Part shown: piece after piece, positions 1-8,146 of the stretch
How the letters are laid out: each line of letters opens with the position of its first letter
Numbering within the stretch: position 1 is the stretch's first letter
NCBI GenBank assembly: GCA_028701415.1
Contig: JAQVQU010000015.1
Location: forward strand, 1-23,648
Source: Clostridia bacterium
Lineage (GTDB): Bacteria; Bacillota; Clostridia; Christensenellales; DTU072
Direction of reading: 5' to 3'
Length of the DNA: 23,648 bases
The notes under the pieces: generated by a model
Told to the model about the DNA's origin: nothing
Seen by the model: only the letters and a program-made list of their open reading frames with translations
Databases searched by the model: none
Made by a program: the position numbers and the translations under genes

Positions 1-35
1 CCTACAACAGAGTATCCTATGAAATAGTTGTTATA

Positions 36-64
36 TTGACTTAAATAGTAATTCTATATATAAT
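36..64 (+). promoter_or_regulatory. Promoter of the aroC-like gene
   Basis: A -35 box TTGACT (36-41) and a -10 box TATAAT (59-64) are separated by exactly 17 bases. This is close to the sigma-A consensus and predicts a transcription start near 71, giving a leader of about 49 bases before the preferred ATG at 120. Confidence 0.8.
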
Positions 65-76
65 AATTCCTTAGGG

Positions 77-95
77 AGGAAGGTAATTTCCTTCC
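77..95 (+). promoter_or_regulatory. Leader stem-loop with an upstream SD-like element
   Basis: GGAAGG (78-83) and CCTTCC (90-95) form a perfect 6-bp stem around a 6-base loop in the predicted aroC-like leader. A strong SD-like GGGAGG (74-79) overlaps its 5' side but is too far from either ATG to serve them. Possible roles are mRNA stabilisation or control of translation; neither is shown. Confidence 0.35.
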
Positions 96-119
96 AAGTT
101 TTGACTAATGGAGACCGAT

Positions 120-1265
120 ATGAGTTCTATTTGGGGCAACAATATAAAATTATCAATATTCGGAGAAGCACAAGGCGAAGTAATCGGAGGAACCCTTCAT
201 GATTTTCCTGCTGGAATCCCAGTAAATCTTGACAGAATAAAAATGGGGCTTAAATTAAGACAAGGTACCGTAAACTTTACCACCGTTAACAGAAGTGAAG
301 ATAGACCAGTAATAGTCTCTGGCGTAACCAAGGGAATAACGAATGGTGCACCAATTACTGTACTGTTTTACAACAAAATTGAAGACCCTGTTGAACAACA
401 AGGTATTATTCTGCGCCCATCACACGCAGATTATGTTGCAAGTGTAAGGTATCGTGGATTTGCAGACATGAGAGATGGAGGTCATTTTTCCAGCAAATTT
501 ACTCTTCCTATTGTCTTTTTTGGTATGCTTTGCTCCGATTATTTATCTCACATGGGAATTAAGATAGTATCACATATCAAATCCATCGGGAACATAACGG
601 ATGAATCATTTGGAGTAAACATACCCGAAGATTTAATTGAAAGGTTAAATTCAATGACTATGCCCACTATTTCGAATGAAGCAAGAAAAAAAATGGTGTC
701 CCTGCTTGAGAGCATCTCAGCGCTGGGTGATTCAATTGGTGGAGCAATTGAAACCGCTATTGTCGGATTACCTGCTGGCTATGGATCCCCCTGCTTTGAT
801 AGTTTGGAAAGTCATCTTGCCTCTTTAATGTTTTCTATTCCTGGAGCAAAAAGCATTGGCTTCGGATATGGAAATGATTTTGCAAAGGCTCGAGGAAGTG
901 AAGTTGCCGATTCTTTCTACAGAAGTGAAGAAGGGAAAATTGAAACTGATAATAATTACAACGGAGGGTTAAACAGGGGGGTAAGTAACGGTATGCCTGT
1001 TGTCATGACCACAGTATTTAAACCCATCCCTTCAATAAAACAACCTATGAAAGGGCTTGATTTAATCACAAACGAGGTCGTAGATCTTCAAATAAGGAGA
1101 AACCATGTGGTATGTTTTGCCCCTCGAGGCAATGTTGTCTCTACCTCTGTAGCCTCAATAGTAACCCTTGATGCTATATTGGAGGGGAATGGATATATGA
1201 ACATGCCCAAAGTTGAAATTAAGAAAGCCTCTCCAAAGGATAAAAAACCCGATATCGAAAAGTAA
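120..1265 (+). CDS. aroC: Chorismate synthase family protein with altered active site
   Basis: The protein aligns along its whole length with chorismate synthase (EPSP to chorismate, FMN-dependent, last shikimate step). It has the MSSxWGN start, the RPxHADY motif (H102), the GGHFS segment, the NGG...GVSNGMP segment and a terminal PRG motif. I prefer the ATG at 120 over the in-frame ATG at 108. GGAG at 110-113 is then well spaced, and the protein (381 aa) begins as the family does. Several near-invariant residues differ: GESHG is GEAQG (Q18 for the catalytic His), RRxPG is KLRQG (45-49), the TxR arginine is N57, SGR is SSK (124-126), RHD is N-H-V (328-330) and the late Glu is T342. The frame is intact and has a good promoter. 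Either it is a neofunctionalised paralog or activity is lost or altered. No other shikimate gene is present. The fold assignment is secure; the reaction is not. Confidence 0.85.
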   Translation: MSSIWGNNIKLSIFGEAQGEVIGGTLHDFPAGIPVNLDRIKMGLKLRQGTVNFTTVNRSEDRPVIVSGVTKGITNGAPITVLFYNKIEDPVEQQGIILRPSHADYVASVRYRGFADMRDGGHFSSKFTLPIVFFGMLCSDYLSHMGIKIVSHIKSIGNITDESFGVNIPEDLIERLNSMTMPTISNEARKKMVSLLESISALGDSIGGAIETAIVGLPAGYGSPCFDSLESHLASLMFSIPGAKSIGFGYGNDFAKARGSEVADSFYRSEEGKIETDNNYNGGLNRGVSNGMPVVMTTVFKPIPSIKQPMKGLDLITNEVVDLQIRRNHVVCFAPRGNVVSTSVASIVTLDAILEGNGYMNMPKVEIKKASPKDKKPDIEK

Positions 1266-1335
1266 AACTACTGAGTTTTTAGTGTTATCTTCTCAATCCA
1301 AGAAAAGGCTTATCGATTTTTTTTAAGGACAAAAC

Positions 1336-2040
1336 ATGAAAACTGTACTAATAACTGGGGGCTCCACTGGAATTGGGGCAGGGATAGTTAAGGAATTTTC
1401 AAAAGCAGGTTATTCTGTAATTTTTACCTATAAGAATCATAAAAATGAAGCCGAAATACTAGCAAAAGAATATGGAACCCGGGCATATTTTTGCGATATC
1501 ACCAAATTGGAAGATATAAACACTCTTAAGGAAAAGATCAACAACGTCGATATAGTTATAAATAATGCGGGTATAAGCGACATTAAGATGTGCTCACTTA
1601 TCGATGAAGATGACTGGGATAATATCGTAAATACCAATCTAAAAGGGGCTTTCTTTATCTCGAAAGCTTTCATCCAGGGAATGATAAACAAGGGGTTCGG
1701 AAGGATAATCAATATCGGCAGCATGTGGGGAATCTCGGGTGCTTCTTGTGAAGTACACTATTCTGCGGCGAAAGCTGGTCTTACAGGTCTCACAAAATCT
1801 CTTGCTAAAGAACTGGGCCCCTCCGGAATAACGGTGAATCTCATAGCCCCTGGTATTATTGATACCGAAATGAACAGGAAAATTGAACCCTCGGCTCTTG
1901 ATGAATTAATCGCTTCTTGTCCTGTTTCGAGAATGGGAAAGCCTGAAGATATAGCAAATCTCGCCCTTTTTCTTGCTTCTGAAAATTCTTCTTTCATAAC
2001 GGGAACGGTAATACCTGTCGATGGAGGATACACAATATAA
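1336..2040 (+). CDS. Short-chain dehydrogenase/reductase, FabG-like
   Basis: This is a classical SDR of 234 aa, the usual length. The NAD(P)-binding TGGSTGIG is at residues 7-14, the NNAG structural motif at 76-79, and the catalytic tetrad is N101, S129, Y142 and K146. A PG motif follows, and the family's VDGG ending is present. Best matches by eye are 3-oxoacyl-ACP reductase (FabG) and related sugar or alcohol dehydrogenases, but substrate cannot be read from sequence and no fatty-acid synthesis genes adjoin. It starts 70 bases after the aroC-like stop with an AAGGA ribosome site. There is no clear promoter or strong terminator between them, so they are probably co-transcribed. A good terminator follows at once. 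Confidence 0.9.
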   Translation: MKTVLITGGSTGIGAGIVKEFSKAGYSVIFTYKNHKNEAEILAKEYGTRAYFCDITKLEDINTLKEKINNVDIVINNAGISDIKMCSLIDEDDWDNIVNTNLKGAFFISKAFIQGMINKGFGRIINIGSMWGISGASCEVHYSAAKAGLTGLTKSLAKELGPSGITVNLIAPGIIDTEMNRKIEPSALDELIASCPVSRMGKPEDIANLALFLASENSSFITGTVIPVDGGYTI

Positions 2041-2064
2041 AGAATTATCTCAGCTAATGAAAAA

Positions 2065-2089
2065 CAGCCTTGATAGGCTGCTTTTTTTT
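2065..2089 (+). terminator. Intrinsic terminator of the aroC-like/SDR unit
   Basis: CAGCCT (2065-2070) and AGGCTG (2075-2080) form a 6-bp stem with a 4-base loop, followed by C and a run of eight T. It lies 25 bases after the SDR stop. Confidence 0.85.
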
Positions 2090-2102
2090 GAACTTCTCAT
2101 CA

Positions 2103-2216
2103 CTAAAGTGTTGAGATTCCTACTTCATAGACTTCGTATTCTCCATCTCCATAGGCGTAACTTCCTGTAGTCCCTACAGTAGTATTCTTTATAAAAAATA
2201 TCTTTTTATGCAATAT
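2103..2216 (-). other. In-frame open extension after the ProB-like stop codon
   Basis: Past the TAG stop of the ProB-like gene (2217-2219) the same frame stays open for 37 codons, to a TAG at 2103-2105. The translation is rich in Gly, Tyr and Glu (for example GDGEYEVYEVG) and looks more protein-like than most intergenic sequence. It could be a remnant of another gene's 3' end, a stop-codon-readthrough tail, or chance. The upstream kinase already has a family-like C-terminus, so the extension is not needed for it. Confidence 0.2.
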
Positions 2217-3047
2217 CTATTGGGAGATTAAAATACGTGTAGAAGGAGACTTTCCATTAATAATGTCCCCAATATGATACTTGCTACTTGCAATAAAAAC
2301 AGTTGTTCCCATTCTGATGGAATCCTTTACATATTCCAGTTTTGCCCTAGCCCCTGCCGATCCTTTTCTACTTGCTCCATCGCAATAATTTTGATAATAC
2401 TCAATATTTGAAATTACTTCTTCTGCATTTGCCCCTGTAATTTCCTTTACAAGGGTATTTTTATCATTTAAGTCGGTAAAAATACCATCAGTACTTGAAA
2501 GAATTAATAGGTATTTGGGTTTTAATAGACATGCAATTTGAGAAGCAGTTTCATCATTATCAATTGCCTCAACTACTTTGGCATTTTTTGTCCTAAGCTG
2601 TTGAATTTCCAGTTTTCTATTCTCTTCATAACTAACTGGGTCATTATAATTTATTATTGGGATTGCATTCTGTATAGGACAACGGAGAAGCGCTTTCTTA
2701 AGATGTTCTCTCTTCATAGGATCGTTGAAATGTTGATGTTCTACTAAAAACTGTCTTAAAGAATATTTGCTATCCATAAAAGTGCGATATGTCTCGAGCA
2801 AAATAATCTGTCCCTGAGCAGCGTAGTCTGTTTTAACTTCATCTTCAGGACCAGTCAATTCTTTTCCGTTTCGTCTTATGTAATCCAGCCTTCCAATTTC
2901 AGTTGCTCCTGATGTAATCCAAACATATCCAGGTTTTAATTCTCTCGAAATATGAGATATAACATTATAGTCTATGTCTCTATTCTCAGAATTAACAAGG
3001 GCCATAGATCCAATTTTTCCTACCAGTTCTATATCAAACGCACTCAC
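2217..3047 (-). CDS. Amino acid kinase family protein, glutamate 5-kinase-like (no PUA domain)
   Basis: The order of motifs follows glutamate 5-kinase: K-x-G-S (11-14), the T-S-G-A loop (45-48), AAQGQ (76-80), PIINYND (130-136), DND (163-165), LSSTDGIF (183-190) and a weakened GTGGM region (S230-K236). The frame extends upstream to a TTG at 3074. I choose the GTG at 3047 because AGGAGG sits 6 bases before it (3054-3059), giving 276 aa that begin right at the kinase domain. It lacks the C-terminal PUA domain of E. coli ProB, and the segment between the ND and DND motifs is longer than usual. No proA is adjacent, so a role in proline synthesis is uncertain; another carboxylate or phosphate acceptor is possible. 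A near-consensus promoter lies upstream, divergent from the GH2 gene. Confidence 0.75.
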   Translation of the reverse strand: MSAFDIELVGKIGSMALVNSENRDIDYNVISHISRELKPGYVWITSGATEIGRLDYIRRNGKELTGPEDEVKTDYAAQGQIILLETYRTFMDSKYSLRQFLVEHQHFNDPMKREHLKKALLRCPIQNAIPIINYNDPVSYEENRKLEIQQLRTKNAKVVEAIDNDETASQIACLLKPKYLLILSSTDGIFTDLNDKNTLVKEITGANAEEVISNIEYYQNYCDGASRKGSAGARAKLEYVKDSIRMGTTVFIASSKYHIGDIINGKSPSTRILISQ

Positions 3048-3116
3048 AATATTCCTCCTCTCATTATCCCACAAAGCATAAAATATGGATGAATCCTCAT
3101 ATCAAAGATTATTTTG

Positions 3117-3145
3117 ATTATATAAATAAACAATTAGATAGTCAA
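3117..3145 (-). promoter_or_regulatory. Promoter of the ProB-like gene
   Basis: Read on the - strand, TTGACT (3145-3140) and TATAAT (3122-3117) are separated by 17 bases. The start point should lie near 3110, leaving a leader of about 60 bases before the GTG at 3047. Confidence 0.75.
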
Positions 3146-3163
3146 TCACAAGGGTATTGTATA

Positions 3164-3192
3164 TTGATTATTACCTTACTTTTTTGTATAAT
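3164..3192 (+). promoter_or_regulatory. Promoter of the GH2 gene
   Basis: TTGATT (3164-3169) and TATAAT (3187-3192) are separated by 17 bases. It is back-to-back with the - strand promoter, with 18 bases between the two -35 boxes, so one bound regulator could affect both genes. Confidence 0.75.
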
Positions 3193-3218
3193 TTAAGTTA
3201 ATGTTTTAGGGAGGAGCC

Positions 3219-4970
3219 ATGAAGAATTATAATAATTTAGAGAAACTATACACTCAATTTGGGGAAACCATAGACAAGAAAAGTCCTTTACCTGAATATC
3301 CTAGGCCACAGTTTGAACGGGACAGCTTTCTAAGCTTGAATGGATATTGGGATTACGCTATTTTAAATAAGCAGGAAACCCTAAAAGAGTATCAAGGTAA
3401 AATTCTTGTTCCCTTCTCTCCAGAATGTCCTTTAAGCGAAGTCAGCAGATTAGTAATGCCTAATGATATCCTTTATTACAAACATGATTTTGAGATAAAA
3501 AAAGCTTTTTTGCATTCGAAAACCTTCTTACATTTTGGAGCAGTTGATTATAGATGCAATGTTTTTTTAAACGAAACTCATCTTGGCGAACACACCGGGG
3601 GTTATTTTCCTTTCAGTTTTGATGTAACAAAAGCTATTAAAGAAGGAAAAAACACAATTAAATTGGATGTAATAGACCCATCTGACAAGAGCTATCAATC
3701 AAGAGGGAAACAAAAAATTAAGCGGGGAGGGATTTTTTACACTCCTCAATCAGGTATTTGGCAAACAGTATGGTTAGAGAGTGTACCAGAAGAATATATT
3801 TCATCCCTAAAAATTACTCCTAATTTAGAGTCATCCGAAGTTTTTATAAAAATTGACTCAACGGACAATAAGCGTTGTTTAGTTTCAGTACTTGCAAACG
3901 ATACTATTATTGGTTCTTCGTCACCTGATGAAGAAGGAAATTGTGCAATAAAAATAAAGGACCCTATTCTTTGGTCCCCCGAAAATCCTTTCTTATACTC
4001 TCTTGCACTAGAGCTTGGAGCAGACAAAGTAAAATCTTACTTTGGGATGAGAAACTTCGGAATTGTAGAAGATGAAAAAGGCATTAAGAGGCTTATGCTC
4101 AATAATAAGCCTTACTTCCATAATGGACTCCTTGACCAAGGGTATTGGCCAGATGGACTTTACACTCCCCCTTCTGATGAAGCGATGGTTTATGACATAA
4201 AGACTATGAAAGATTTAGGTTTTAATATGTTAAGAAAACATATAAAAATAGAACCTCTAAGATGGTATTACCACTGCGATCGTTTGGGAATGTTAGTTTG
4301 GCAAGATTTCATTAATGGCGGAAGAGACGCAAACAAGCTTATAAACGGCGCCTTAGGTTTATTCAACCTCGGGGGAGATGATAAGAATTACAGAATAGGA
4401 GGAAGGCAGGATAAGGAAGGCAGAGATGAATACTATATCGATGCAAAAAGAACTATAGACCTCTTATACAACGTAGTCAGTTTATCCGTGTGGGTTCCTT
4501 TCAATGAGAGCTGGGGACAATTTGACGCGTTAAAAGCATATGATTTTGTTAAAGCACTTGATAAAACAAGATCCATCGATCATGCTAGTGGCTGGCTTGA
4601 CCAAGGAGGAAATGATTTTAAATCAATGCACATTTACTTTGTTCCGATAAAATTACCAAAGAATGAGAGTAGGTGTATTATTCTTTCTGAATTCGGAGGA
4701 TATAGCTTGAAAGTCGAAGGACATGTATTTAATAAGGTCAAGGCTTTTGGCTATCGAAAATATAACTCAAGCGAAGACTTGGAAAAAGCTTACCACAAGC
4801 TATACAACGAAAGCATAATACCACTGATCCCAGACGGACTTTCGGCAACTGTTTACACTCAAGTAACTGATGTTGAAGATGAGATTAATGGATTACTAAC
4901 TTATGATCGCAAAGTATTAAAAATAAATGCAATTAATTTAATTGAGTTGAATAAGAAAGTCAAATTATAG
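3219..4970 (+). CDS. Glycoside hydrolase family 2 (beta-galactosidase/beta-glucuronidase-like)
   Basis: This is a 583-aa GH2 enzyme without signal peptide, so cytoplasmic. An N-terminal sugar-binding jelly roll (about 30-190, NGYWDYA and FGAVDY motifs) is followed by an Ig-like domain (about 190-280) and a TIM barrel (about 285-575). The acid/base is E430 in VPFNESWG and the nucleophile is E491 in ILSEFGGYS, both in the expected retaining-glycosidase contexts. GGGAGG (3208-3214 region) places the start at ATG 3219. Its size and motifs resemble the shorter GH2 proteins often annotated as beta-galactosidase or beta-glucuronidase, and the sugar specificity cannot be read here. It is monocistronic with its own promoter and terminator. 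No transporter or sugar regulator adjoins it. Confidence 0.9.
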   Translation: MKNYNNLEKLYTQFGETIDKKSPLPEYPRPQFERDSFLSLNGYWDYAILNKQETLKEYQGKILVPFSPECPLSEVSRLVMPNDILYYKHDFEIKKAFLHSKTFLHFGAVDYRCNVFLNETHLGEHTGGYFPFSFDVTKAIKEGKNTIKLDVIDPSDKSYQSRGKQKIKRGGIFYTPQSGIWQTVWLESVPEEYISSLKITPNLESSEVFIKIDSTDNKRCLVSVLANDTIIGSSSPDEEGNCAIKIKDPILWSPENPFLYSLALELGADKVKSYFGMRNFGIVEDEKGIKRLMLNNKPYFHNGLLDQGYWPDGLYTPPSDEAMVYDIKTMKDLGFNMLRKHIKIEPLRWYYHCDRLGMLVWQDFINGGRDANKLINGALGLFNLGGDDKNYRIGGRQDKEGRDEYYIDAKRTIDLLYNVVSLSVWVPFNESWGQFDALKAYDFVKALDKTRSIDHASGWLDQGGNDFKSMHIYFVPIKLPKNESRCIILSEFGGYSLKVEGHVFNKVKAFGYRKYNSSEDLEKAYHKLYNESIIPLIPDGLSATVYTQVTDVEDEINGLLTYDRKVLKINAINLIELNKKVKL

Positions 4971-4995
4971 ACAATTAAGTTTTAACAACATTATT

Positions 4996-5022
4996 AAAAA
5001 GGGTTCATAAAGAGCCCTTTTT
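4996..5022 (+). terminator. Intrinsic terminator of the GH2 gene
   Basis: GGGTTC (5001-5006) pairs with GAGCCC (5012-5017) around a 5-base loop. It is extended by five A on the left and followed by five T on the right. Confidence 0.85.
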
Positions 5023-5095
5023 CACTTTTTATTCATTTCAAATACATAGCAATTTGATAAAATAAATGTGAAGAGTAGAGTGCCTAAGCCTTTTG

Positions 5096-5124
5096 TTGTA
5101 TATGCTTTACCCTCATGATATACT
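5096..5124 (+). promoter_or_regulatory. Extended -10 promoter, probably leaderless
   Basis: TTGTAT (5096-5101), a 17-base spacer and TATACT (5119-5124) are preceded by an extended -10 TG at 5116-5117. The -10 box ends only 6 bases before the ATG at 5131, so transcription should start at or next to that A. No Shine-Dalgarno sequence is visible. Confidence 0.6.
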
Positions 5125-5130
5125 AATCAC

Positions 5131-7260
5131 ATGAAAATAAATAAGATTAAAATCTTCATTTTAATGATAATGATGGCCTCGATTATTATGGTCGGAGTTA
5201 TTCTTTCTTCTTGCGGAAAAACAAAAACTATTTATTTTAATGAATCGACAATATCCATTTACTTGGATGTAAATGCGACAATAAATCCATCTATCACCAC
5301 TAGACCAGAAAATAAAGAGTATGTTATAAAGAGCGCTAATCACTCTATCGTATCCGTTTCCGATGATGGTAAATCAATCACAGGATTAAGAGAGGGTTCG
5401 GTTACTTTAACCGTCGAATCGGAAGGGATTACTTCCTATGGAAAGGTATTAGTTTTTCCCTCTTCATCAAGTCCCTTGATCCCTTCAAGACAGGACAACA
5501 AATATACTGTATATTTTGTATCTGAAGCAGGGGGCTTTCCGGCTCAGAAAATAAATCCTGGAGAATTTTCCTCAGATCCTTCCTCATTATATCAAAGACC
5601 TGGATATACCCTTTTTGGTTGGTACGAAGACCCTGAATATACAACACTGTTTGATTTTGTAAATACACCAATAAACAAGACAACTGTTCTTTTTGCTTTA
5701 TGGGGGGTAGATGTTCCGGAGTTTAATTTTATTTCTATTGAAGGAAATGTTTACGTCGATGGACTTAAATATGGCTTTATCCCTTATGAAACAATAACCC
5801 TTCCCGAAACCGATCTTGCAGATCGACCAATATATGGGGTAAATGAATATGCTTTTTCAGAAAACGCCTATGTAAAAAGTCTGATTATCCCCGAAGGGTA
5901 TAAGGAGATTAAGAAATATGCCTTTTCAGGTTGTCCAGAACTTGAAACCGTAGAAATTGCTGGTGAACTTGAATATATTAGAGAATACGCTTTCTATAAT
6001 AATGAGAACTTGAAATCAATTGAAGTTTCTGGTTCTTCTCTAATACAAATAGAAACGGCCGTATTTGAGTATTGTGCTAACTTATCAACTGTAACCTTAC
6101 CTGACTCCCTCTTACAAATAGGACCGAATGCTTTTAAAAGTTGCTCTTCACTAACTGCATTCGATACCCCTGATAACCTACTGAAAATATACAACTCAGC
6201 TTTTATGCTTTCTGCCCTTACCTCAATTGATTTGAAAGGAGTGGAGGATATAGGAACTCAGGCATTTTGGGGTTGTATATTTTTGGAAACCGTAACAGGC
6301 GGCAATAGTTTAAAAAACATAGGAAGTTACCCATTTGGAAGTTACATTATAAATTATCAACCATATGCAACGAAGTGGTTGAAAGATTCGGTTATTAATA
6401 ACCCCGAGGTAAAAGAGGACAAGCTGTTATATATCGAGAACGCTTTGATTTATGCCTACCCAGGTATGATTAAGCCCGAATATTCCGTTAAGCCAAACAC
6501 ATCTTCAATTGCTGGAGAGTGTTTTTCTGATTCTCCCGGGGCCATTATAACATTTCAAGGACTTACTCCTCCCTCTTATATTGGCTCATACGCGTTTGGA
6601 GGAGGGTCTAGTGATAACACCTGTAAATCCCACATAGTTGTTCCTAGTGGAAAAATGGAAGACTACATAAACGCATTTTTAGTAGTAACTGAAAGCCCTG
6701 CTGGATTACTCCCTACAGCATATTCTTTTTCAACTGTACAAAACTTTTATGAGAAATGGATTTGTCTTGATCCTGCGCTTCAAGTATTTACAAGAACAGT
6801 GATTGAATGGGTGGATTCTGAAACGGGAGAGTGGGATTTCTCCGCCTCTGAACCTCTTCGCATATTGATAGGCGGATATGATGAAAGGATTTCCCCCACT
6901 CTTCCTACCGCCATAGATGTAAAAGCAGAAACCGATGCTGCAGCTAATTATGGATATTATATAGTAGATAGAATTAAGGCTTATGCCTTCAATAACGATT
7001 CCATAATAATAAATATTTACCTTCCTTTATATATATCCGTCATAGAAACTAATGCATTTGCTGGACTTACAAACTTGGAATCAATTCGCTTTAGAGGAGA
7101 CATTGCCTGGACCCCATCAAATACAACTATTTATCAATATAGTTTCAATATCTCACAAATGCCAACCTCCTTCAAAATCTATGTACCTAATGATAAACTT
7201 AACCAGTATATAACTCACTGGAACTATTCCAATTTATCCTCAAGAATATACGGTGAATAA
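5131..7260 (+). CDS. Lipoprotein with Big_2, InlB-type and BspA-like leucine-rich repeats
   Basis: A hydrophobic signal (about 6-25) ends in the lipobox L25-S-S-C28, so the mature protein should be lipid-anchored outside the membrane. A bacterial Ig-like Big_2 domain follows (about 35-110). Next is a Listeria-Bacteroides (InlB B-type) repeat (about 125-195) with the RPGYTLFGWYEDPEYTTLFDF pattern (shown here as its key Gly-Tyr-Trp positions). BspA-type LRR_5 units, each with an AFxxCxxLxxVxLP-like pattern, occupy about 220-400 and recur to the C-terminus. At 709 aa it is a typical surface adhesin or ligand-binding protein of gut Bacillota; no enzyme domain is seen. There is no LPXTG or SLH anchor. 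The start has no Shine-Dalgarno and lies directly behind a promoter. Ligand unknown. Confidence 0.9.
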   Translation: MKINKIKIFILMIMMASIIMVGVILSSCGKTKTIYFNESTISIYLDVNATINPSITTRPENKEYVIKSANHSIVSVSDDGKSITGLREGSVTLTVESEGITSYGKVLVFPSSSSPLIPSRQDNKYTVYFVSEAGGFPAQKINPGEFSSDPSSLYQRPGYTLFGWYEDPEYTTLFDFVNTPINKTTVLFALWGVDVPEFNFISIEGNVYVDGLKYGFIPYETITLPETDLADRPIYGVNEYAFSENAYVKSLIIPEGYKEIKKYAFSGCPELETVEIAGELEYIREYAFYNNENLKSIEVSGSSLIQIETAVFEYCANLSTVTLPDSLLQIGPNAFKSCSSLTAFDTPDNLLKIYNSAFMLSALTSIDLKGVEDIGTQAFWGCIFLETVTGGNSLKNIGSYPFGSYIINYQPYATKWLKDSVINNPEVKEDKLLYIENALIYAYPGMIKPEYSVKPNTSSIAGECFSDSPGAIITFQGLTPPSYIGSYAFGGGSSDNTCKSHIVVPSGKMEDYINAFLVVTESPAGLLPTAYSFSTVQNFYEKWICLDPALQVFTRTVIEWVDSETGEWDFSASEPLRILIGGYDERISPTLPTAIDVKAETDAAANYGYYIVDRIKAYAFNNDSIIINIYLPLYISVIETNAFAGLTNLESIRFRGDIAWTPSNTTIYQYSFNISQMPTSFKIYVPNDKLNQYITHWNYSNLSSRIYGE

Positions 7261-7432
7261 TTTAAATCTTTATTCCCTAATATATGACATTTCATGCAAA
7301 CAGACTAAGATATTAAGCATTAAAATTGAGTTGTTCGAAAATAAACAAGACACAAAATAACAAATTAAAAAAATATTAAATTTTCAAATAATCGTTGATT
7401 TTTTTCGTTTCGTTTGAAAAAAGGAGAGAGAA

Positions 7433-8125
7433 TTGGGTTCATTACCATATATTATTGCCTCTTTGTCCCTGATATCTGCTATTTTCTCGGGTCTTTTTAA
7501 TATAAAAGATCGCCCTATGGCAAGAACGTCTTTTAAAACCCTAGCTTCAGTCTTATTTTTAGCAACCGCAATCTTTTCAATGTATCAAGCAGGAAAGGAT
7601 ACTAATTACACAATTATGGTTTTAACTGCTTTGACCTCAGGTATGCTAGGAGACATTTTTCTTAGTGTTGATGGACTTGTCTTCGAAAAGTATCGAAATT
7701 ATTTTATGGTTATTGGAGCTATATGCTTTGGAATGGGTCATATTCTATTTTCCGCCATTTTTCTTTCTCTTGTCGGGTCTTTTGAATACTATTTGCTAAT
7801 TATTATGGCAATTATTCCTATACTACTGTTTCTTATGTCAAAAATGGCCAAAATTAATTTTGGTAAATTTACAATACCTGTTTATGTTTATTCACTAATG
7901 CTTTCTTTGATGCTTATCACTGGGATCAACCTCTTTATCCAAAATGGAACTATAGGGGCTTTGCTAATTCTTATTGCGGCTATTCTTTTCACTATCTCAG
8001 ACTCTTGTCTTGCTTTGAAAGAATTTGCATATAAAGGACGTCATAAACCTCTCATCTACATTGTACTAATCACCTATTATATAGCACAGAATCTATTTGC
8101 CCTTACCGTGATGTTATCTGTGTAG
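7433..8125 (+). CDS. YhhN family membrane protein (lysoplasmalogenase-like)
   Basis: This 230-aa, very hydrophobic protein has about eight membrane segments. It shows the YhhN/TMEM86 landmarks: SGMLGDIFL (GD pair), GMGHILFSAIF, LFTISDSCLALKEF (SD pair) and LITYYIAQNLFALT near the C-terminus. Characterised members hydrolyse lysoplasmalogens; plasmalogens occur in many anaerobes, which would fit, but activity here is inferred from family alone. It starts with TTG: GGAG at 7423-7426 lies 6 bases before the TTG at 7433, and no ATG is suitable. It stands 172 AT-rich bases after the lipoprotein gene. A weak stem-loop follows it. Confidence 0.8.
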   Translation: MGSLPYIIASLSLISAIFSGLFNIKDRPMARTSFKTLASVLFLATAIFSMYQAGKDTNYTIMVLTALTSGMLGDIFLSVDGLVFEKYRNYFMVIGAICFGMGHILFSAIFLSLVGSFEYYLLIIMAIIPILLFLMSKMAKINFGKFTIPVYVYSLMLSLMLITGINLFIQNGTIGALLILIAAILFTISDSCLALKEFAYKGRHKPLIYIVLITYYIAQNLFALTVMLSV

Positions 8126-8146
8126 TTAGAGATTATCCTTCTTTTT

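Noticed and set aside
1264..1280. AAAACT-ACTG-AGTTTT stem at the aroC-like stop as terminator
   Set aside because: The stem has only two G-C-containing pairs at most and a poor T run; the SDR gene probably shares the transcript.
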